Assembly (NCBI GenBank): GCA_037127315.1
Contig: JBBBDQ010001686.1
Coordinates: forward strand, 2,326,001 to 2,390,000
Direction: 5' to 3'
DNA: 64,000 bases
Origin: Ascarosepion bandense
Taxonomy: Eukaryota > Mollusca > Cephalopoda > Sepiida > Sepiidae
The notes below the pieces were generated by a model. It worked only from the letters and a program-made list of their open reading frames with translations. It searched no databases and was not told the DNA's origin. Below, piece by piece: positions 1 through 8,416 of this stretch (the first letter of the stretch is position 1; every line of letters begins with the position of its first letter). The position numbers were made by a program, and so were the translations under genes.

Positions 1-28
1 GCGTATATTCGTCTCTATTTATATATAC

Positions 29-213
29 TGGGCGTGTATAATGATAATATACACGCTAAAAGTCTGCCTCCTTCTACCGAGCGCCCATAGCTCGGAATTA
101 GAATCGCCGACTGACGCCATTTCGGTCGGGTTGCAATTCTTTTTTAAAAAGCAATCGGAGTCTAACCGTACTGATGAGCTGTGATACAGCGAAACAGATC
201 TGTCTGCGGATGA
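29..213 (+). mobile_element. Hammerhead-bearing tRNA-derived SINE, copy A (5' truncated)
   Basis: Right-hand part of a ~306-bp repeat seen seven times in the window. It begins inside the unit and ends at the ribozyme stem I just before (TA)n. A tRNA-like region lies at about 88-140 (a degenerate A box near the 'catagctcgg' stretch and a degenerate B box near 128), followed by the conserved block 'gcaatcggagtctaac' and then the ribozyme core. Known relatives by architecture are Schistosoma Sm-alpha SINEs and animal retrozymes. The element is non-coding; mobilisation by another element's enzymes is inferred. Confidence 0.75.
166..209 (+). ncRNA. Hammerhead ribozyme (copy A), predicted self-cleavage after C204
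   Basis: All conserved positions of a hammerhead core are present. Stem I is 166-170 (CCGTA) paired with 205-209 (TGCGG; one G-U). CTGATGA is at 171-177. Stem II is 178-182 with 186-190 (GCTGT/ACAGC, loop GAT). GAAA is at 191-194. Stem III is the near-loopless palindrome ACAGATCTGT at 194-203. The cleavage triplet GTC ends at 204. The tight stem III suggests the dimeric mode known for minimal retroelement hammerheads. Cleavage activity itself is predicted, not shown. Confidence 0.85.
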
Positions 214-231
214 CTATATATATATATAAAC

Positions 232-325
232 CACAGACTAATTTTCCACTAAACATTTATCAGGAAATTTTTAACTGACAAAAGTCAGTGTACATCCAGA
301 AATATGCACTCAGCCGTTTCTTGAA
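232..325 (+). repeat. Interspersed repeat B, 5' part
   Basis: Begins 'aaccacagactaa' right after (TA)n and matches 5201-5300 and 12755-12860. In all three places the (TA)n tract precedes the same first bases, so the left edge is a true element end. It is cut at 325 by the (CA)-tailed repeat C. No coding potential. Confidence 0.7.
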
Positions 326-854
326 CAGTATAGCCCGACGTTGCTCGGGTGTAATGAAAGCTTCAAAACTAATCATGGTCCTGGAGCTCAGACTCAGCCT
401 AAAAAATATTTGTGAAGTTTAGTGAGAATCGGATACAAATTTTGGATTTGTATAAAGGACATTCAGACAGATAAACAAACCCACAGACAAACATCTTGCT
501 TTTATATAATTATATTATCGATTTTCTGCACTATTGTAAGAACTGCAACCTTGAAAATTCTGAATATCGTTTCTTATGTCTTTGTCTATGAATCTATGAA
601 ATTTGATTAAAATCGGACCACTCCTTCAGTTACCCAATTTTTTCGACTACCGATTTTCGATATTTATCGGCGGTACTTCGACACAAAACCTAGCGAAGAA
701 CACTCGCAGACGCTTATAGTACAACTGTGCAAATTTTCAAGAAAATCGGTTCAGCTGTTTCAGAGTCTGTAGGTAACGGACACACACACACAGAGACACG
801 CACACATACACACACACATGCACACACAGAGAGACAAAGTTCCATTAATAAATA

Positions 855-858
<4 letters not shown>
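326..858 (+). repeat. Interspersed repeat C (starts 'tagcccgacgttgctcggg', ends in CA-rich tail)
   Basis: A ~530-bp repeat whose first bases can form a small hairpin (CCCG/CGGG). It carries a conserved AT-rich middle ('atcggaccactcctt', 'aatttatcggcggtac'-like block), the phrase 'aaaatcggttcagc' and a (CA)n tail ending 'aaagttcc'. Other copies are 8361-9087 (reverse), 11925-12265 and 20717-21480. No open frame is conserved among copies. I do not recognise a transposon class; it behaves as a non-autonomous, microsatellite-tailed element. Confidence 0.65.
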
Positions 859-900
<42 letters not shown>

Positions 901-1106
901 GTATATCGAGGCAGCAAGTAATTTTCTAGACATATTCTATTAAATATAAGAGACAATGAATGTCTATTATGTTTAATCATGAGCCGTTCTAAACGTCGTA
1001 TTTTTGCTTTAATTTCAGTTGAAAATAAAGACAAAAATTCTCCAACATTTGGATAATTATTTATTGGTTTTCTTCTAAGCTTTCGGCTCACATGAGCCAT
1101 CTTCAG
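858..1106 (-). repeat. PLE 3' pseudo-LTR, with the ORF N-terminus repeated
   Basis: On the minus strand this encodes MAHVSRKLRRKPINN and so on (ORF from 1100) and runs into (TA)n. It duplicates the N-terminal coding region, so the start of the gene is also its tail. Its last 116 bp recur at 3611-3726. It is used here to infer the true start of the RT gene. Confidence 0.85.
859..897. repeat. (TA)n at the 3' end of the left PLE copy
   Basis: Nearly pure TA dinucleotides directly abutting the PLE pseudo-LTR at 896. All main-family PLE ends in the window abut (TA)n. Confidence 0.95.
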
Positions 1107-1112
1107 AGAGGT
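1073..1112 (-). ncRNA. Hammerhead-like fold in the PLE pseudo-LTR (left copy)
   Basis: Minus strand: CTGAAGA (1100-1106; fits CUGANGA), a perfect 5-bp stem GGCTC/GAGCC with loop ATGT, and GAAA (1081-1084), followed by palindromic AGCT. One extra U separates the core from stem II, so this is hammerhead-like rather than canonical. PLEs are known to encode hammerhead motifs in this region. Confidence 0.6.
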
Positions 1113-1292
1113 AGTTTAAACTGAAATATTATAAAATCCACCATCACCGACGATTTTATTTTGTGTTGACATAAAACTCCGCTTGGCAACGGCAATAGTT
1201 ACCAAAAATAATAAACGCAGTTCTTAAGTTTGCGATGCGGTTTTATGACGTCACACCGCGGGATAGCGCGAAATGACAACAAAACCATCTAG

Positions 1293-3695
1293 TCAAATGC
1301 AATGTAATATGTTATTTCCTGTTTTAAAGTTGATTTTATTGAGTGTTGGTTGTTTTGATTTGATGTACATGGCCTCCAATATCTGCAGGTTCCTCTTACT
1401 GTGTGTATGAGTAAGGATCACCGTATTGTTGACCAAAATCTGTCTGATATTACCTACATGTTTATGTTTTTCAGAGAAATGTTGTTTAATAGTACTCTGA
1501 TCAGAAAGATGACATGTAAGTCTACGGGAGAGCGTGGTTGTGGTAAAACCAATATATGTACTAGGTTTTTGAGTAGTATCAGAGATGCAATCTCTGAATG
1601 GGCATGTAAATTGGTACACTACATTGGTTTTTTGTAAAGAATTTAGTTTAGTGCCTGTTGGGTTATTATAAACTATGAGGTCAATTGTTTTAAACTTTTT
1701 ATAATATATAATGAGTTTAATTTGATTATTACTATCCACTGGTTTAACATTTCTACGTATTATGTTTTTGAGAGTTTTTTCATCTTGTTTATAATTATTA
1801 TGTATTTGGTTGCAATAGTATAAGTTAATAGTGTTATGTTTATTTTGATGTAAACCATTATTAATATTATCATTATTGTTAGAGCTATTGTTAAGTTTGT
1901 TGAGATACATTTTAATTTGTTGATCAATAACGGAGTTAGGAAATCCATTATTGACTAGTGTTTGCTTAATGTTGTGTAATTCTTTATAAAATATAGATTT
2001 GGAAGAAGATATCATTTGTGTGCGTTGAAGTAAGTTTTTTATAACAGCTAACTTATATCGTTGGGGACATTCACTATTATAATTAAGAAGACACGAATTT
2101 ATGCTAGTTGGTTTCCTATATAGAGAAGTAGTAAATTTATGTGTGCTAGAATCAATGAATACATCAAGGAATGGGAGTTTGTTATTAATATTAAGTTCTA
2201 ATGTAAATTTGAGGACGGAGTGACTTTCAAATTTGTTTTTAAGATATTTAATTTGATCGATATTCTTAGCTAAAACAAAGATGTCATCTATATATCTTAC
2301 ATATATACAGGGTTTATTGTTGTCATTAATTATTTTATTTTCTAGATTTGCCATATAATAATTAGAAAAAAGGGGACCTAAAGGAGATCCCATCGCAATG
2401 CCATCTATTTGTGTATAAATATTGCCTAAGGGGTCGTGAAAGGGTACTTGTGTGGTGCATGCTAATAATAGTTTTTTTAATATAGTGGGTTTAATATTGA
2501 TTGATGGGAGAGTAGCATGGTTGTATACATCACGGATAATGATGTCAATTGTTTCATGGACGGGAACATTTGTGAATAAGTTTTGAACATCCAAAGATGC
2601 AATCATTTGATTATTAGGTTGTACGGAATGGAGAATCTGTAAAAATTCGTCCGTGGAGTTAATGCTATATTTTCCAGGAAGATAGGGAGTAATTAGTTTG
2701 TTAAGTGTTTTGGAAAGGTTATATATTGGTGTGGGTATTTGAGAAATGATAGGTCGGAGGGGATGTTCTTTTTTATGGATTTTTACATTTCCATAAAGGT
2801 AGCCGGGCTGATAATCACCTATAATCTTTTGAAGTTTATAGGATCCTATTTCAGCATTGTTTGCAGTAATAAGTTTATTAATATGTTTTTTAAGTTGGGT
2901 TGTGGTATTACAAGTTAATTTTTTAAATTTGTTGTGATCGTCGAGAATGGCCTGTAATTTTGAGTGATATTCCTGTCTGTTTAAAATAACAAAAGTATTG
3001 GTTTTATCGGCACGCCGGATAACAATATTTTTGTTATTTTTTAGATGTGTGGCTGCTTTTATGAGAGGCATATTTATAATATCATTAGGATTTTTATGGT
3101 AACGGTGTTTGATTGATTCAGCTTTGAGTAATTCTTTTAAGCCTACCTGTGTAGTAATATGGTTGTCCTGTTCGAGTTGAAGTATTTGTTGGTATAAAGC
3201 TTCAATTTCCATTTGTTTAAACATTGAATTAGGTTTCTGTGCGACATGAAAATTTGGTCCGAGATTAAGGAATTCTATTTCATCTGGAGTAAGTTGGTAA
3301 TCCGATAGGTTAATGAAGTTGTCATTGATGTTTGGTAAGAGTATTTTTCCTTTATATAATTTGTTTAGCTTTTTTTGGATGACTTGTTTATGGGATTCAT
3401 GTTCCTTTTGTGTTGTATTGTATAATAAATCCAATATTTCCTTGAATTTTTCACTTATGGTAGAAGACTGTAAAATTTCTTTGATGTGTACAATTTCAGT
3501 GTTGATTTCTTGTAATTCCTGTTTGGCTGTGTGCATTTGACGTTTTATGAGGTTCCATTGCAATTTCTTAGCGGTGGGATCATTTAATGCTGCGGCATCA
3601 TGTAACTTAAATTTAGTATATCGAGGCAGCAAGTAATTTTCTAGACATATTCTATTAAATATAAGAGACAATGAATGTCTATTATGTTTAATCAT
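1293..3695 (-). CDS. Penelope-like reverse transcriptase / GIY-YIG endonuclease
   Basis: An 800-residue open frame encoding the single PLE polyprotein, which makes cDNA and nicks its target. RT motifs: an aspartate with SLDVQNLFTNVP near residue 365, GIAMGSPLGPLFSN near 440 and YVRYIDDIF near 466-472, the YxDD catalytic box. The C-terminal ~110 residues form the GIY-YIG nuclease: VVYQFTC, then TYIGFTTTTLSRRL with its conserved arginines, and LEAMYIKSKQPTLN with the catalytic glutamate. The annotated start (MIKHN) is a truncation product. The 3' pLTR shows that the full protein begins MAHVSRKL about 40 residues further upstream, in sequence missing at 3726. No internal stop or frameshift is visible, so the copy could have been recently active. 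Confidence 0.92.
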   Translation of the reverse strand: MIKHNRHSLSLIFNRICLENYLLPRYTKFKLHDAAALNDPTAKKLQWNLIKRQMHTAKQELQEINTEIVHIKEILQSSTISEKFKEILDLLYNTTQKEHESHKQVIQKKLNKLYKGKILLPNINDNFINLSDYQLTPDEIEFLNLGPNFHVAQKPNSMFKQMEIEALYQQILQLEQDNHITTQVGLKELLKAESIKHRYHKNPNDIINMPLIKAATHLKNNKNIVIRRADKTNTFVILNRQEYHSKLQAILDDHNKFKKLTCNTTTQLKKHINKLITANNAEIGSYKLQKIIGDYQPGYLYGNVKIHKKEHPLRPIISQIPTPIYNLSKTLNKLITPYLPGKYSINSTDEFLQILHSVQPNNQMIASLDVQNLFTNVPVHETIDIIIRDVYNHATLPSINIKPTILKKLLLACTTQVPFHDPLGNIYTQIDGIAMGSPLGPLFSNYYMANLENKIINDNNKPCIYVRYIDDIFVLAKNIDQIKYLKNKFESHSVLKFTLELNINNKLPFLDVFIDSSTHKFTTSLYRKPTSINSCLLNYNSECPQRYKLAVIKNLLQRTQMISSSKSIFYKELHNIKQTLVNNGFPNSVIDQQIKMYLNKLNNSSNNNDNINNGLHQNKHNTINLYYCNQIHNNYKQDEKTLKNIIRRNVKPVDSNNQIKLIIYYKKFKTIDLIVYNNPTGTKLNSLQKTNVVYQFTCPFRDCISDTTQKPSTYIGFTTTTLSRRLTCHLSDQSTIKQHFSEKHKHVGNIRQILVNNTVILTHTHSKRNLQILEAMYIKSKQPTLNKINFKTGNNILHCI

Positions 3696-3718
3696 GAGCC
3701 GTTCTAAACGTCGTATTT

Positions 3719-4810
3719 TTGCTTTATTTATTTATTTCTAATTATTATATGGCAAATCTAGAAAATAAAATAATTAATGACAACAATAAACCCTGTATAT
3801 ATGTAAGATATATAGATGACATCTTTGTTTTAGCTAAGAATATCGATCAAATTAAATATCTTAAAAACAAATTTGAAAGTCACTCCGTCCTCAAATTTAC
3901 ATTAGAACTTAATATTAATAACAAACTCCCATTCCTTGATGTATTCATTGATTCTAGCACACATAAATTTACTACTTCTCTATATAGGAAACCAACTAGC
4001 ATAAATTCGTGTCTTCTTAATTATAATAGTGAATGTCCCCAACGATATAAGTTAGCTGTTATAAAAAACTTACTTCAACGCACACAAATGATATCTTCTT
4101 CCAAATCTATATTTTATAAAGAATTACACAACATTAAGCAAACACTAGTCAATAATGGATTTCCTAACTCCGTTATTGATCAACAAATTAAAATGTATCT
4201 CAACAAACTTAACAATAGCTCTAACAATAATGATAATATTAATAATGGTTTACATCAAAATAAACATAACACTATTAACTTATACTATTGCAACCAAATA
4301 CATAATAATTATAAACAAGATGAAAAAACTCTCAAAAACATAATACGTAGAAATGTTAAACCAGTGGATAGTAATAATCAAATTAAACTCATTATATATT
4401 ATAAAAAGTTTAAAACAATTGACCTCATAGTTTATAATAACCCAACAGGCACTAAACTAAATTCTTTACAAAAAACCAATGTAGTGTACCAATTTACATG
4501 CCCATTCAGAGATTGCATCTCTGATACTACTCAAAAACCTAGTACATATATTGGTTTTACCACAACCACGCTCTCCCGTAGACTTACATGTCATCTTTCT
4601 GATCAGAGTACTATTAAACAACATTTCTCTGAAAAACATAAACATGTAGGTAATATCAGACAGATTTTGGTCAACAATACGGTGATCCTTACTCATACAC
4701 ACAGTAAGAGGAACCTGCAGATATTGGAGGCCATGTACATCAAATCAAAACAACCAACACTCAATAAAATCAACTTTAAAACAGGAAATAACATATTACA
4801 TTGCATTTGA
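3719..4810 (+). pseudogene. Penelope-like RT/GIY-YIG, N-terminally truncated
   Basis: Open for 363 residues. The first ~8 residues are read from the junction; from NYYMANLENK on, the protein equals the C-terminal part of the left copy, including YVRYIDDIF and the full GIY-YIG domain with TYIGFTTTT and LEAMYIKSKQ. RT motifs A and B are missing, so it cannot be a working reverse transcriptase. The nuclease half is intact on paper. It shares its frame and stop with the left copy, and truncation at the 5' end is normal for target-primed elements. Confidence 0.88.
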
Positions 4811-4991
4811 CTAGATGGTTTTGTTGTCATTTCGCGCTATCCCGCGGTGTGACGTCATAAAACCGCATCGCAAACTTAAGAACTGCGTTTATTATTTTTG
4901 GTAACTATTGCCGTTGCCAAGCGGAGTTTTATGTCAACACAAAATAAAATCGTCGGTGATGGTGGATTTTATAATATTTCAGTTTAAACTA

Positions 4992-5031
4992 CCTCTCTGA
5001 AGATGGCTCATGTGAGCCGAAAGCTTAGAAG
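4992..5031 (+). ncRNA. Hammerhead-like fold over the pLTR start codon (right copy)
   Basis: CTGAAGA is at 4997-5003, stem II is GGCTC 5005-5009 with GAGCC 5014-5018, and GAAA is at 5019-5022. AGCT (5022-5025) is self-complementary as a minimal stem III, U5026 would be the cleavage base, and CCTCT/AGAAG form stem I with one mismatch. The ATG of the pLTR reading frame starts at 5003, so ribozyme core and initiation codon overlap. The extra U5004 is a departure from consensus. Confidence 0.6.
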
Positions 5032-5165
5032 AAAACCAATAAATAATTATCCAAATGTTGGAGAATTTTTGTCTTTATTTTCAACTGAAATTAAAGCAAA
5101 AATACGACGTTTAGAACGGCTCATGATTAAACATAATAGACATTCATTGTCTCTTATATTTAATA

Positions 5166-5168
<3 letters not shown>
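5003..5168 (+). CDS. PLE pLTR-encoded N-terminus (MAHVSRKL...), partial
   Basis: The frame begins MAHVSRKLRRKPINNY and continues through the conserved IKAKIRRLERLMIKHNRHSL before running into (TA)n. It is the N-terminal part of the PLE polyprotein carried in the 3' pLTR. The start is chosen because the same MA-VSRKL start is conserved in the divergent PLE at 32921. As it stands it is a fragment and unlikely to make a functional protein. Confidence 0.55.

Positions 5169-5200
<32 letters not shown>
5169..5200. repeat. (TA)n between PLE and repeat B
   Basis: Nearly pure TA tract abutting the PLE 3' end on the left and the first base of repeat B on the right. Confidence 0.95.
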
Positions 5201-5204
<4 letters not shown>

Positions 5205-5440
5205 ACAGACTAATTTTCCACTAAACATTTGTCAGGAAATTTTAAACTGACAAAAGTCAGTGTCTATCCAGGAATATGCCGTCAGCCGTTTCTTGAACAG
5301 ATCTTAAATAAATAATTGAACAATGCATTATTAGCTCGCCTCTGGCATTCTTCAGTCAGTTAATAAACAATAAATAGACAGACGACAGATGAGGTCCAAA
5401 TTACAGTGTCGTAATTAAAACTTTCAAAATAAGAATCCCT
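5201..5440 (+). repeat. Interspersed repeat B, full-length copy
   Basis: Aligns end to end with 12755-13003, from 'aaccacagacta' to 'aataagaatccct'. Its minus strand holds CTGAAGAATGCC-AGA-GGC, which resembles half of a hammerhead stem II, and a GAAAC further on. That is only a hint of membership in the same PLE/ribozyme group. No ORF. Confidence 0.7.
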
Positions 5441-5479
5441 CATCTGCCGACAAGCCGATCACATCTTGATTATGAATCT

Positions 5480-5850
5480 AAAATCAAAAATAAAAATAAA
5501 ATCAAATTCTCAATATTTGTCCATATTTCTGAGAAGATATATTTTAATTCTTTACAGTATTTACATTTTAATTCTTTACAGTATTTACATTTTTCAGATT
5601 GTTGTCTATGTCTTCGTTACCGTAATAACAACGATTCGGCCGTTGCACAATCTCATTTCTTCTACCGGATTCTTCTACCGGATTAAATTGTACCATCTTA
5701 CTGCCTCGTTTTTGAAGCTATAGGAAGATTGTGAATGTTTATTAAATCGGCCTTGTGTCATACATAACCGAACTCTCTACAACTTACTATTATTCGCTAT
5801 AATCAGAAGGTTGACAGCGGGTTGGAGATTGGAATGTGTAGCTGACTACA
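5480..5850. repeat. Fragments of family H and of a second interspersed repeat
   Basis: 5540-5640 ('cagtatttacatttttcag', 'tgtcttcgttaccg') matches the 17.35-17.52 kb units in the same plus-strand sense, so it is a minus-orientation family H piece. 5730-5850 ('cggccttgtgtcatacata', 'agaaggttgacagcgggttgg') matches 52985-53130. Neither has coding potential. Confidence 0.5.
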
Positions 5851-5910
5851 TTTAGAGGTAAAAGTGGATTACCTCCCTCTGTTGGATGAGGTTAAAATAA
5901 TAGCCAGATA

Positions 5911-6620
5911 ATATTAAAAAATATGAAAACTTAAGGAATAAGCGCATATATTTGTCTACAAAAATCTCCTAAGCCGACTAAGCAAAGAAATTAATACAAT
6001 ATGAAACCATAATACGGTGCTAGAGAAAAATAAATCTATAACAGAAAATTGTTATATGAGCAATGTCAAAAAAGCGTACTGGCTCGTTATTTTTATAAGT
6101 CCCCAAAAATTCATGCAATGATGTTCTCAAAAACACAAATTTCAGTAGATAAAAGCGTTGGCTGCATCCAGTGACTTGAACTTAAATGTTCCGGTTTCAA
6201 TGCTACAACAGAGATGAAGAAAATTTTGGAGAGGAGACTTAAAAGGCGATAAAATTCTAATAATCTGAAGAAAGCCGGGCGTACTACGACTGAAACCTCG
6301 TAAATATGACAACGAAAATATGGACAACAGTCCAGAATATGTATATATTGTAAACAATTACAATAGGACATCTCAAAAATATACACAGATCCTGAAGATG
6401 ACCGAAGTTTACAACGGCAGAAACGCCATGAATATGGCAACGGAGATGAGGACAACTTTCCAGACAACGAAAATAATTGAAATAATTATAGTACCTCATC
6501 TCATAAATATAGACAGATACTGAGGATGGCCGCAGCGTACAATGTCCGAAATGTCGTGAATATGGCAATAAAGGGGAGGTCAACAGAACGAACAATTTAA
6601 ACAGAGTAAATAAAGTCGGC
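5911..6620 (+). repeat. Family H: repeat with tandem hammerhead-like units
   Basis: 5911-6125 is the inverted homologue of 17058-17275 (shared 'cctaagccg-ctaagca' and 'tccccaaaattca'). It is followed by three ~128-bp units starting near 6265, 6392 and 6520. Each unit has CTGARGA, a GC stem, then GAAA and an xTC or xCC triplet followed by 'rtgaatatggcaa'. The region around 6150-6220 aligns weakly with the tRNA-like module of the 17-kb copy. Stop-filled in all frames. I treat it as a second ribozyme-bearing SINE-like family. Confidence 0.55.
6265..6555 (+). ncRNA. Three hammerhead-like cores in tandem
   Basis: Unit 1: CTGAAGA 6265-6271, GAAA 6292-6295, CTC ending 6299. Unit 2: CTGAAGA 6392-6398, GAAA 6420-6423, GCC ending 6427. 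Unit 3: CTGAGGA 6520-6526, GAAA 6548-6551, GTC ending 6555. Stem II pairs partly in units 1 and 2, and stem I pairs poorly. These look like decayed ribozymes rather than active ones. Confidence 0.45.
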
Positions 6621-6729
6621 CGAATGGATTTCAGAGAATGTCCTTTAAGGTCGACGAAATTAGAAACTTTGCATGAAGCGATAATATAGCTGTTATGAGG
6701 AATAGAAATAGACAACAGTGATTAGTGAG

Positions 6730-6788
6730 GCTGTCTATTTCTCTTTCTCTCCCTCTCTCTGGGTTATTCTCTCTCTCTCACACACACA

Positions 6789-6820
<32 letters not shown>

Positions 6821-6831
6821 ATATATATATA
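6730..6831. repeat. (CT)n / (CA)n / (TA)n microsatellite
   Basis: Compound dinucleotide tract; no other content. Confidence 0.9.
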
Positions 6832-7097
6832 TACTTGTTTTAATTTAAGATTAATTACTGACCAGTTACCAAAAGATCGAAAAAGGTGTATTGTCTTTTA
6901 AATATTTATGAAATATCAAAGAAAATTTTAAGCTTTTTTTTTTTTTTTGTCTACTGGTGACGAAATACTACTTTGGGAATTTGCATTATCTTCCTGTATA
7001 TAAGTGATCATTTGGACTGAGTATAAGTACGTATTTAATACTTACGTTCTTTCATCCTCCATACCGTCCCTACTTGTTCAGTTTTTTACTTCTCACG

Positions 7098-7580
7098 GGT
7101 AGTTAGCAACCCGGTAGGAAAAAAATTAAGCAGGCAAAGGGCAGATGAACTAGAGAAAGATGAAAGGAGCAGCTAACTAGAGTTGGTGTCTAGATAAAAC
7201 ACCGTGGAGAAGGCAATGAGAAGCCACTCCACTATTCCTTCCAAGCAAATATTTTTCTCATAGGAAGTCGAACACTCTTATCCGGCAAATATGTATATAA
7301 AAGGAAGCAGCAGAAAATTTTTTTCTTTCTCTCTTTTTTTCTCTCTCTCTCTCTATCTCTCTCTCTCTTGTGTCCGAACGCCTGTGACTAAAGCGACTAA
7401 CCCACTGCACAAACAGGTAAGTAACACGGGAGGTTAGCAACCTGTTGTGGACGAAAGACAAAACTATAAAAAGTGTGGAAGAACTCTGAAGGAATCAAAA
7501 GCCAGCTAACTAGAAGTGGTGTCTCGATAAATCACCGTGGAGAAGGCTACGGGATACTACTCCAGTATCATTCCCGAGTA
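7098..7580 (+). repeat. Duplicated 5' leader of an RTE-like LINE
   Basis: Two copies of one leader (about 7098-7250 and 7429-7580) share 'gttagcaacc', 'agctaactaga', 'tggtgtct-gataaa' and 'caccgtggagaaggc'. They sit just upstream of the endonuclease-like reading frame at 7770 and are best read as a tandem 5' UTR of the LINE. They are separated by a (CT)n-rich stretch at 7320-7370. Confidence 0.55.
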
Positions 7581-7769
7581 TAATCCTGGATTTACAAAAT
7601 ATACATATGAAACCTAACGGCGTGAAGGGGGTTACTTCCAAAGGAAGTATCTCCTTGCCCGGTAAGGATCTACATGAGCAACAGTTGTCACCGGACCGTC
7701 ATCCAGCGACTGTTAGCACCAACAGCGTAAAGAGGACACATTTTTTCCGAAATTTATCCCTCTCCTGAA

Positions 7770-8377
7770 AAGGAACGACATGAGCAACAGGTGACTGTGC
7801 ACGACAAACAGTTACTCCAAGAACATGGAACGTCAGGATATGGAACAACTGTGGTCAACTTGAAAATATTAAGCAGAAGATGAGCAGATTGAACGTCAAA
7901 ATTCTGGGCATATGCGAAAGTAATACTGCACGAAGAAATGTAGAAATGCGTTCTTGGATACTGTCCGTTCTCTGAAAGAGTTCTCTTGGTCAAAATCAAA
8001 GGGAGACTCTTCAACATAGAACTTATAGTAGTCTATGCACCAACAACGCAAAGCACTGAAGAAGGAATAGAATCTTTCTACTCCACTATCGACAATGCCA
8101 AGGCCCAGTGTAAAACCCAAGAAATTAGAATCATTCATGGGAGACTTCAATGCGAAAGTAAACAAGGAGAAGAAAGGGGAGACAACTGGCAACTTTGGAA
8201 TCCGCAACGACCGGGATTAGAGATGAGTCTAGTAGTGTAAGGCGAATGACCAGGTGATAACCAAAATCTGGTTTCAAGAACGCCCAATACTTTTATGGAC
8301 ATGGAGAAGCCTAGGAGGTGACACGAAAAACCAAATCGATTATCTAAACTTATTTATAAATGGAACTTTGTCTCTGT

Positions 8378-8416
<39 letters not shown>

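Larger units (their letters stand above)
896..3726 (-). mobile_element. Penelope-like retroelement, left copy of a head-to-head pair
   Basis: Almost complete PLE on the minus strand. Its 3' pseudo-LTR (896-1106) repeats 116 bp of its 5' end (3611-3726 match 896-1011), the partial terminal redundancy known for Penelope elements. The 5' end is truncated at 3726 inside the coding pLTR. The segment 935-2369 is the inverted match of 3734-5168 with no mismatch that I noticed, so both copies look very recent. The left edge touches (TA)n. Confidence 0.9.
3734..5168 (+). mobile_element. Penelope-like retroelement, right copy (5' truncated)
   Basis: Plus-strand partner of the left copy; coordinates satisfy left + right = 6103. 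It begins in the RT domain at SNYYMANLENK, so the finger/palm half is missing. It then runs through the GIY-YIG domain, the stop, the 3' UTR and the pLTR to (TA)n at 5168. It lacks the last ~40 bp of pLTR present at 896-935. The two copies form a ~1.4-kb inverted repeat around a 1.36-kb spacer, which is the unique RT half of the left copy. Confidence 0.9.

Noticed and set aside
326..858. Helitron
   Set aside because: A small 5' hairpin is present but there is no CTRR end with a 3' hairpin, and the element ends in a (CA)n tail.
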